Source: Nemertoderma westbladi (taxonomy: Eukaryota; Xenacoelomorpha; Nemertodermatida; Nemertodermatidae). From it: 39,079 bases of DNA. The stretch is taken from assembly GCA_032718475.1 (NCBI GenBank), contig JAUCBJ010005351.1, positions 1 to 39,079 of the forward strand, read 5' to 3'. The notes beneath the pieces were generated by a model. The model did not search any database. It was not told the origin of the DNA and saw only the letters and a list, made by a program, of their open reading frames with translations. Shown piece by piece: positions 33,401-39,079 of this stretch. The stretch's first letter is position 1, and every line of letters starts with the position of its first letter. Made by a program: the position numbers and the translations under genes.

Positions 33401-34416
33401 AATCAGATGCCGCAGATAAAATCAATGATATCAATGAGTTGGTTGGGAAGCAGGAGATTATATTGCGACAGTTGATGGATGAGAAAAACGTGAGAGAGAA
33501 GAGACGAGATATCGCGACTCTAAAAGATAAAGTGTCGGAGATTAGGGTGGAGTTGGGTGGCCACAATGCTGGTACGGTGGAAAGGGAGCGGAAACAGTTA
33601 TCCACCAAACAGGTTCAGTTGGTGGAGGAACGCAATCGAGCGGATGGCAGGGTCCAACAGCTGAGGGAACAGTGCGATAATTACAGGACCGAGTTGGCGA
33701 GCAGTCAATACGCGAACGCAGAGAAAAAGCATCTCAACAAGGTTATTGAGTGCGAGACATCGCGTATATGTTCGGAAGACTTGGAGAAGTACTACAAGGC
33801 ATTGGACAGAGCATTAATGGTCTACCATAAAGAGAAAATGGATGAAATTAATCTGATAATCCGAGATCTTTGGCTACAAACCTACCGGGGTAATGACATT
33901 GACAGCATCGCCATCAGACACGACGAGGAGGGGTCTTCCAATCTGAAACGAAGGAACTTTAATTACCGTGTTGTCATGGTGAAGGGTTCCGCCGAGCTGG
34001 ATATGCGTGGGCGATGCAGCGCGGGGCAGAAAGTATTCGCGTCTTTGGTTATTCGGTTGGCGCTCGCGGAGGTGTTCTGTTCGCAGTGCGGGATTCTGGC
34101 TCTGGACGAACCAACTACCAATCTCGATAAAGAGAACGTTGATAGTCTCTCCGCGGCTCTCGTTGAGTTAATCCGCACTCGCGGTCAGCAATCTAACTTC
34201 CAGTTGTTGGTTATAACTCACGACGAAGAATTTGTTGATTCTATCGGGCGCTCTGACTATATCGACCATTTCTACCGCATCAAGAAGAATCCCGTGGGAC
34301 ACAGCGAGATCTATCAAACGGACATGCGTGGTTGGATAGAGAGCAGAGAGAAGGATGTTGTCATGGGAGACGAAGATATCACATCTGCCGGTCCTCCTAG
34401 GAAAAGGAAACGCTAG
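30418..34416 (+). CDS. RAD50: RAD50, ABC ATPase of the MRE11-RAD50-NBS1 complex
   Basis: This is a single frame of 1,332 codons, close to the usual animal RAD50 length (about 1,310). RAD50 binds MRE11 and NBS1 and bridges DNA ends during double-strand break repair and ATM signalling in the nucleus. The order seen is: N-terminal ABC half with Walker A GCNGAGKTT (residues 34-42; Pro is more usual at Cys35); Q-loop FCHQEDS (Gln157); long coiled coil; zinc hook CPLC (Cys682 and Cys685); returning coiled coil; MRGRCSAGQK signature (Ser1201); Walker B LALDEPT (Asp1230, Glu1231); D-loop NLD; H-loop His1268. It ends in a basic PPRKRKR tail, a possible nuclear signal not typical of the human end. The start MSSIKKISILGIRSF aligns with the family N-terminus. 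There is no intron, although most animal RAD50 genes have many. All catalytic residues are intact, so it looks functional. Confidence 0.98.
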   Translation: MSSIKKISILGIRSFNPESPQVLSFQTPLTLIQGCNGAGKTTIIECLKYICTGESPPGSRHSFVNDPKVANLAEVNAQIKLALTDVSGQRMIVCRSLVATQKLKKLETRTIDAVITRFDQSGKKSSITTKCADLDAEMVRALGVSKPILNYVIFCHQEDSAWPLSEGKVLKERFDSLFNTSRYNKALDNIRKIKQDMDKDVRETEAEIKYLKQNRDKAGEIKDNLSKTEARMLASKESIDRVKAELEPIERRLNEINIKVDAIYKLDKKLSNYNAELSAQTRAVEELEVALIGKEFDGSDVELVAKIRRLEDGEADRNKELQDWRVEVGKLTKDVDRLNAEKRRMLQSIGQREQEVKVNQEDIRQRDSMIKSFAEEYDIDGFQNPTYSKESLNQFKDLLKSKIKDKVEERGKRKVEHDNSLEDVGNTLSNIMGEQTSLQHKIKDNKEKMADHRSKIKSFKNQLGEADAAANKIAALDKKIEKVESKLKEAMEVGNTDVMKKELDELERRRIELEFELRQVSELQSAVCRQSEVKAKLNMLNKDREDKLEVVTKITAKHADNADIVLGEFPEENCRDKVTKFIVEKELELSTMQGDAATMNNNLTRMEADRRNCVELLREKEQEVRSFEDKLYEVAGSQDIDNELDSTQANLTQLQDDKGALSASIHIFKQYEKRLKESKPCCPLCHRGFQNMSDVNDLVSEIQNKVSMVPRKVESRNKEIKEKQIKMNNLLELRPAKEKVNQLIGEEIPNLKKKIDSMKRKVESFESKLKEINEHKELIESDLAIARSMVPDLQQYDKVKKDLKDLVKEIANESKHLRGSSMTNTLEEVEGKKKLAESQMDNLSKTIQQKRSEYETTVEKINKFERSVNELISEKLQASSALQKRSQLMEQKAELERELSDLEVKSRELVKCIEPLETQRKETASSKEKISKLRDTELEVMHSEATNMFQRGKNIADLSNKINAFQKSGKADALHQLKDDLGKVDGNISKLEKRKSDAADKINDINELVGKQEIILRQLMDEKNVREKRRDIATLKDKVSEIRVELGGHNAGTVERERKQLSTKQVQLVEERNRADGRVQQLREQCDNYRTELASSQYANAEKKHLNKVIECETSRICSEDLEKYYKALDRALMVYHKEKMDEINLIIRDLWLQTYRGNDIDSIAIRHDEEGSSNLKRRNFNYRVVMVKGSAELDMRGRCSAGQKVFASLVIRLALAEVFCSQCGILALDEPTTNLDKENVDSLSAALVELIRTRGQQSNFQLLVITHDEEFVDSIGRSDYIDHFYRIKKNPVGHSEIYQTDMRGWIESREKDVVMGDEDITSAGPPRKRKR

Positions 34417-35036
34417 CCAATCAGAGGCCTTGTTTAATTATGTAGAGATTTGGAACGAGCCTCAATTAGGAGCGTTATATGGTAATGTAATAATTAGTCT
34501 ACAATATGGCGGGTGTCTGCTTAATCAGACATTAAGTCGTCGATTAGTTTATTGTTCGATATAATTTTTAATATTCTTCCCAATAGAAACTATAATTTTT
34601 ATAGAAACCACACCAAACTGTTATAAATTTCATATTATTTTCTATAGCTTTGTTCTTTTCAACAGATTGTAGTTTATTTGGAGTGTTTAATGCAGTAATT
34701 GGTTTGTATTTCAGAAATAATTAAATTACAAGTTTGTGCCCCCATCTGTGCAATACTATATATGCAGATATATTAATTGTTACGAAGTCAAAACAACTGC
34801 TTATTTAAGAGTTCATACTGTAGTAGCTTCATTATTGTGTAAAGTTATTTTTAATTGTTACATGGTTATATTGTTACGAATGTTACATTGAGACAGTTAA
34901 AAATTGGTAATAACGTAACGGAATTCCTTAAGGGTGGGGGGGGGGGGGGTCACTAATTGACTATAAATTTTCATCCCCTTATTAGGAGACTGGATTTTAT
35001 CCAAATTAATTGATGTTTTGCACACTTGTATGTGGA
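34417..35036 (+). other. RAD50 3' flank
   Basis: It is AT-rich and contains a candidate ATTAAA poly(A) signal at 34720, 304 bases after the stop. A G-run of about 13 bases is at 34937. No A-rich tract follows the stop directly, so there is no visible mark of a recent mRNA-derived insertion. Confidence 0.4.
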
Positions 35037-35077
35037 CACTATGTCCTGGAATATAGTATCGTTATTCAGGTACCCCC

Positions 35078-35108
<31 letters not shown>

Positions 35109-35940
35109 ACGTTTTCTACAAATATTAATGAGTTTGCATGAAATTTGAAACAGAGATAGATTCACCTCCCTCCACCTCCGTGGGTGAGCCAGAATTTTTA
35201 TTTTCGCTTTCATTCTTTAGCTACAAGCGTTTGAAAAAGGTGTCTCCGCCGATATTGCACCAGTTACAGCGCAGTTATTCTTCAACCTTATAGCGATTTG
35301 TTGATATTGACGGACAACGGGCCATGCAAGGATTCCAAATATGTATCACAATCTGAATTTCGTCGTAGAATAGCTGAGATTATGAGCGTTCGAAAGTTAC
35401 ATGGTTTTGCAACTGCGCGAGGCTGTTTTATTATATTTAATAAATACACCATATTCTGGAACAGTTTGTTTATTTATGAATAGCTACGCAATAATATCAT
35501 TATAGAGTTATTGCATTGTTGCCCAGATACGTATGGGATAAACGAAATGTTCTAGAATATGGTGTATTTATTAAATAGAATAAAATAACTTCGCGCAGGT
35601 GCAAAACCATGCAACTGTTGAGCCCTCATATCGAAGCTAATCTACGACGAAATTCAGCGCTACATATTTGGAATCCTTACATGGACAGCAAATCGTTATA
35701 AGTTTGAAGAATAACTGCGGTGTAACTGGTGCAATATCGGCGGAGACACCTTATTCAAACGCTTGTAGCTAAAGAATGAAAGCGAAAATAAAAATTCTGG
35801 CTCACCCGGGAAGGAGGAGGGAGATGAAAATATCTCTGTTTCAAATTTCATGCAATCTAATTACGATTTGTAAAAAAAATTTGGTGGTGGGGGGGGGGGG
35901 GGGGTGCCTAAATAGCGACACTATATTCCATGACATGGTG
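35037..35940. mobile_element. 904-bp palindromic MITE-like element
   Basis: The left arm (35037-35473) and right arm (35546-35940) are inverted copies. CACTATGTCCTGGAATATAG at the left matches the complement of ATATTCCATGACATGGTG at the right. Landmarks such as CTGAATTTCGTCGTAG, CATGGTTTTGCAACTGCGCG and AATAAATACACCATATTC reappear inverted in order. The loop is about 70 bp. Each arm holds a long C- or G-run (35073-35098 and 35888-35904). The same arm is present in the repeats at 15430-15895 and 17515-17986. No protein is encoded. Target duplications are not clear. Confidence 0.85.
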
Positions 35941-36445
35941 TACAATAGGTGGATAAAAAAAATTTAGAAACATTTTTCTAGATTTTTAATTTTTTTACCT
36001 AATTAACATAATTTATGCAATTATTTTTAAAATGCAAAGGATCTTTAGATGGATGGTCTTCATGTGCGAACGATTTCATCATATGTGCACAATGGGGTTA
36101 TCAAACGACTGTATTACCAGAATTTTGATAAATGTTCATTTTTTTGCCACATTTTGCGGCGCGGCCAATAAATTTGGTTAGTGTATTTTTTTTAACTGGT
36201 TTGTTTTGTATAAATAGCTTTGAACTAAAGTAACATTGAGTCTATCTGAGATCAAAATTAAGTGTTCTGTTGAGTGATAGTTTGTTATCAATAAAATAAA
36301 ACTGTAAACTATTTTATTGACTTTCGTTTATTGTTTTGGTTAGAATATCGTGCCACGGTAACTTGTTTCTTTCCCTCAATTTATAATTCAATATTGAGAC
36401 GAGATATTAAGTCGCCGAGATGGGAATTGTTTAAACCCCCGTCTG
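35941..36445. other. AT-rich spacer with part of a dispersed repeat
   Basis: Nothing coding. 36326-36395 is the second copy of the short repeat at 28530-28605. Further right the sequence runs into the LINE remnant. Confidence 0.5.
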
Positions 36446-37175
36446 GTGAAAGATAATCTGCCTTACTTCCTTTACTCTATCCATTGCTATCTTAAAACAA
36501 TTAAGTTGATCCCTGCCCCAAGGAAGGGCCTAACAACGAACATGGATTTTTTCGTAGAAACTCTGATCTCAATTGCTGCAAAGCTATACCACAGAAATCT
36601 ATTAAATCGAATCAGGGATCCTGTTGAGAGACTGTTACATGGGAACCAAAATGGGTTCCGTAAAGGTCGTGAAACCATGGGGCATATTTTAGCTCTTAAG
36701 AGCCATCAACAAAGAAAGACAAACAAATGGCCATTATATTTCTTGACTTCTTTAATTAAGGCCTTCGACTCAGTCTCCCGACCACGTATGTTCAGCATGC
36801 TGGCAGCATATGGGATTTCTGAGGAAATTATTGCAGCTATTAGATCACTGTACGATGGTTCCACCACTTTTATGTCTACTGCTGATGGTGACACAGATCC
36901 ATTCGAAGTATTATGGGAGTCCTTCAGGGTGTCAGCCTGAAGGTCTCCACATAATACTTCTAATGGATCTGTGTAAGACACACCTGCACCATTCTTATTC
37001 GTAATTGTGGTTGATTATGTTCTACGCATCTCCTTAGACCATCTTAATAAAGTGGGGTGATGCTAACACCCCCTACTGGCACAATAAGTAGATGAAATCC
37101 AGCGAAGTACCTTCCTTACTGATCTACTGTAGGCTTTGGTGATGACTTATGCAGCATGCCGATGTAGTATAATCT
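36446..37175 (+). pseudogene. RTE-like LINE reverse transcriptase remnant with foldback insertion
   Basis: The translation shows LIPAPRKG, ISIAAKLYHRNLLNRI, GNQNGFRKGRETMGHILAL, KAFDSVSR, MLAAYGISEEIIAAIRSLYD and FMSTADGDTDPFEVL, the early part of an RTE-type reverse transcriptase. The motif A Asp (IFLDF, near 36737) is in a different frame from KAFD, so a frameshift already breaks the enzyme. GVLQG (36915-36930) is parted from DTPAPFLFVIVVDYVLR (from 36977) by an inverted duplication. Motif C is missing, and the sequence jumps to the family 3' end (GCAGCATGCCGATGTAGTA, near 37152). The 164-codon open frame is therefore a relic, not a gene. Confidence 0.82.
36891..36974. repeat. Inverted repeat, 39-bp arms with 6-bp loop, inside the LINE
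   Basis: The left arm 36891-36929 (ACACAGATCCATTCGAAGTA onward) and right arm 36936-36974 (ending TAATGGATCTGTGT) are complementary except for a few positions. The loop is TGTCAG. The right arm is extra compared with the reverse transcriptase reading frame, which resumes after it. Confidence 0.9.
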
Positions 37176-37532
37176 AATTTATTTATTGTTAACATTGTAC
37201 GTATTAGAACATTTTTTTTTATAAGTTTCGGATTAGGTTATAGATGTATGGTGGTACGAACAATCATGGTCCAGTTCCCAGTGATTAGCTGGACATGTAC
37301 GAGTACGAAGATGTTTTTTGTGTGGATCGGGGTGGAGGTGAGATTGTGGCTTACTTATCAACATCCAACATCCTCCTCCCTTTTATACGAATACATACTT
37401 TTAAGTTAAAAGTTTTAACTGACCTGACTGTGGAGCTCCTACAAACATGTAAGCCTACCGGTAGGCTTATACAGTTATAAATTACGAACGAAGACCTACT
37501 AGTGTCTGCCGGTGGACCGGTCATCAACTCAC

Positions 37533-38390
37533 ATGGAATACATATTCCATGAACAACAGGAAGGCGCATTGTGCGCGGTACATTGTCTCAATTCCCTGCT
37601 GCAGGGCCAGTACTTTACTCCAGTTGAACTCGCCAACATCGCCCAGCGATTGGACGAAGCGGAGATGAGCGTACTGAGTCAGCCAATGGAGGTGGAGGAG
37701 ATTGCAACTTCAACCAATCAGCGGGTTCGTTTCAACTCTGATTCGGAAACACCAAGGAGGGCGAGTAGATCGAAGAACTGCGATGATTCCGGATTCTTTA
37801 GCGTGCAGGTTATTAGTGAAGCGTTATCGTTTATGGATCTGGAGTTAATAAACTCCAGGAGTGGGAGAGTCGGCGGGGAGAATCCCACCAACGAACGCGG
37901 GTTCATCTGTAACTACCGCGTCCATTGGTTGGCTATTCGTAAGTTAGGCAACCAGTGGTTTAATTTAAACTCGTTGCTCTCCGGCCCGGAACTCGTTTCG
38001 GACACCTACCTATCGGTGCTGCTCGCTCAGTTGCGTAGCGACGGCTACAGTATATTCGTAGTCCGCGGTGTCTATCCGGGTTGCGTCGCGGACGATATGC
38101 TCTCGACGTCTCCCGCTGTGCAGACTGTCCGACCGCGGCTCCTTCATGGGGACGATGCATCCCCGGGGAGTGATCGGTTGACCGCGGATGCGCTGGCTGT
38201 AGCGCTGCAGGGCGCGGCTCCCAGGGACAGTGGGCGGCGCGCCGGCGGTGGCCAACCAACCACCGAAGGCCGATCGGCCACCGAAGGCCGACTCTCGGCC
38301 GATATAGACACCGACACGGATGACGACTTAGACCTCGCCCTCGCAATGAGTTTAGATGCGCATATTAATCCGCAATCCGAAAAAAAATGA
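37533..38390 (+). CDS. ATXN3: Ataxin-3 (Josephin-domain deubiquitinase)
   Basis: Ataxin-3 is a cysteine protease that trims ubiquitin chains and works with p97/VCP in protein quality control. I start at the ATG at 37533 because MEYIFHEQQEGALCAVHCLN matches the family start; an in-frame GTG at 37512 is not a likely start. The product is 285 residues. The Josephin domain spans about 1-190, with oxyanion-hole Gln9, catalytic Cys14, His131 (in NYRVHW) and Asn146 (in WFNLNSLL). There are about 12 more residues than in human ATXN3 between Cys and His, in the arm region. One ubiquitin-interacting motif is seen at 263-277 (Leu266, Ala269, Ser273). Human ATXN3 has two or three such motifs and a glutamine tract; there is no glutamine tract here. 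The linker (about 200-260) is G+C-rich and low in complexity. No introns, unlike typical vertebrate ATXN3. Confidence 0.95.
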   Translation: MEYIFHEQQEGALCAVHCLNSLLQGQYFTPVELANIAQRLDEAEMSVLSQPMEVEEIATSTNQRVRFNSDSETPRRASRSKNCDDSGFFSVQVISEALSFMDLELINSRSGRVGGENPTNERGFICNYRVHWLAIRKLGNQWFNLNSLLSGPELVSDTYLSVLLAQLRSDGYSIFVVRGVYPGCVADDMLSTSPAVQTVRPRLLHGDDASPGSDRLTADALAVALQGAAPRDSGRRAGGGQPTTEGRSATEGRLSADIDTDTDDDLDLALAMSLDAHINPQSEKK

Positions 38391-39079
38391 ATTTGTTTAT
38401 TCGGGTGAATTAATCGGAACGGTATTCCGTAGATATAGGCCTATCTAGTATTTATATGGACACAAACTACTTTATCGACCTTTTTAAATATAGATTATCG
38501 ATAAAGGGTGTTTATCAAATGCAATTTGTAGAAATTCAAATTTTTACTAACATCTTTTATTTTAATATAAATATGAATTTAGTAACAGTTTGTTTATCAT
38601 TTTTGGTTATATTTGGGGCGAACAAATTGTATGAGATTCTCTTTTGACCTGGAGTAGCAAATAAAGTATACCGATGGAAAATCCCGACCCCATATAGGGA
38701 TTTTTCAAGATTTGCTTTTTGCTAAATCTTTATTATATGCCGTGTAGCTGCACTCTATAAACCACTTAAAAAAAATAATTAAGGAGAACGGAGTTGGGCT
38801 ATAATGTGTCAGTTCTAGAAGGTTCAGTTATATATTTCTACCGGTATACCGTGTCTGGGACTGGTAGTTTAACTAACTAACGTATGAATAGATATGAGTG
38901 TCGCAATTCGTATATCCTTAATCCAAATGTAAAAGTTTTCATTGGCTGGTTCGTTTTTTTTAAACAATTGAAATTGTTGATTGCCGACACACAGATTTAG
39001 GTTTTTTACATATATTTTTTAATACTTAATTACCGAACGTTGTTTTTTCTCTTATAAAGAGGACATGAGTCCACTAAAT
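38391..39079 (+). other. ATXN3 3' flank
   Basis: AATAAA at 38660-38665, 270 bases after the stop, is the likely poly(A) signal. A small hairpin (AAAATCCC and GGGATTTT arms, 38679-38705) lies just after it. A 63-codon frame at 38456 starts ATG but is AT-driven and lies within the probable 3' UTR. The rest shows nothing. Confidence 0.45.

Noticed and set aside
30867-34178. Several 60-170 codon minus-strand frames inside RAD50
   Set aside because: They are shadows of the coiled-coil coding sequence; Ser/Leu-rich translations are expected opposite such DNA.
36446-36940. 164-codon frame as an intact gene
   Set aside because: It is a LINE relic: the motif A Asp is out of frame, a foldback insertion ends the frame, and motif C is absent.
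37512-37532. Start of ATXN3 at the in-frame GTG (seven extra codons)
   Set aside because: Animal genes rarely start at GTG, and the ATG at 37533 gives the conserved family N-terminus with Cys at position 14.
38456-38647. 63-codon frame after ATXN3
   Set aside because: It is AT-driven, hydrophobic by composition and lies between the ATXN3 stop and its likely poly(A) signal, so it is probably 3' UTR.

Overview
The window is nuclear DNA of an animal, probably an invertebrate. It is AT-rich and repeat-rich, has spliceosomal introns with GT-AG borders, and carries three recognisable conserved eukaryotic genes. The lineage cannot be fixed from the sequence alone. The fairly diverged proteasome protein, the abundance of short palindromes such as TAGGCCTA and TACCGGTA, and several DNA transposon families would suit an invertebrate deuterostome, but that is only a guess.

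Layout. 1-2747: intron of the proteasome lid gene PSMD8 (Rpn12), holding a tRNA-like SINE end, a CCGG-rich palindromic block and a 2.1 kb array of 31-bp repeats. 2748-4275: the last two coding exons of PSMD8 (+). 4825-12125: a huge 20-bp tandem array cut by two insertions. One insertion is an intact-ended 1,359-bp non-autonomous hAT-like element with a 15-bp inverted repeat and an 8-bp target duplication. 12126-17986: fragments of an RTE-like LINE and two equal-length 1,767-bp direct copies of one sequence. 18777-20180: a two-exon gene (-) for a protein ending in a PH-like domain. 20931-21240: a 15-bp minisatellite. 21665-22665: a full-length but broken Harbinger (HARBI1-type) transposase copy (+), which is visible only by reading across frames. 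22970-23150: palindromic repeats that look like Harbinger termini. 23720-25890: pieces of a dispersed repeat family, a 71-bp and a 30-bp tandem array, an ACGT-dense block and a possible small exon. 25889-26057: a possible terminal exon of an unrecognised gene (+). 27560-29479: a 1.9 kb element with 29-bp terminal inverted repeats, into which a LINE end is nested. 30418-34416: RAD50 (+) as one uninterrupted reading frame. 35037-35940: a 904-bp palindromic MITE-like element. 36446-37175: an RTE-like reverse transcriptase remnant carrying a foldback insertion. 37533-38390: ataxin-3 (ATXN3, +), also without introns.

The cellular genes do not form an operon. PSMD8 (proteasome lid) and ATXN3 (deubiquitinase) both belong to the ubiquitin-proteasome system, and RAD50 to double-strand break repair, but nothing in the sequence shows joint control. 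Most of the window is transposon and tandem-repeat DNA. The points most worth checking are: the 20-bp array, whose minus strand carries a near-consensus 5' splice site in each unit; the two terminal-inverted-repeat elements; the intronless RAD50/ATXN3 pair; and the inverted duplication inside the LINE.
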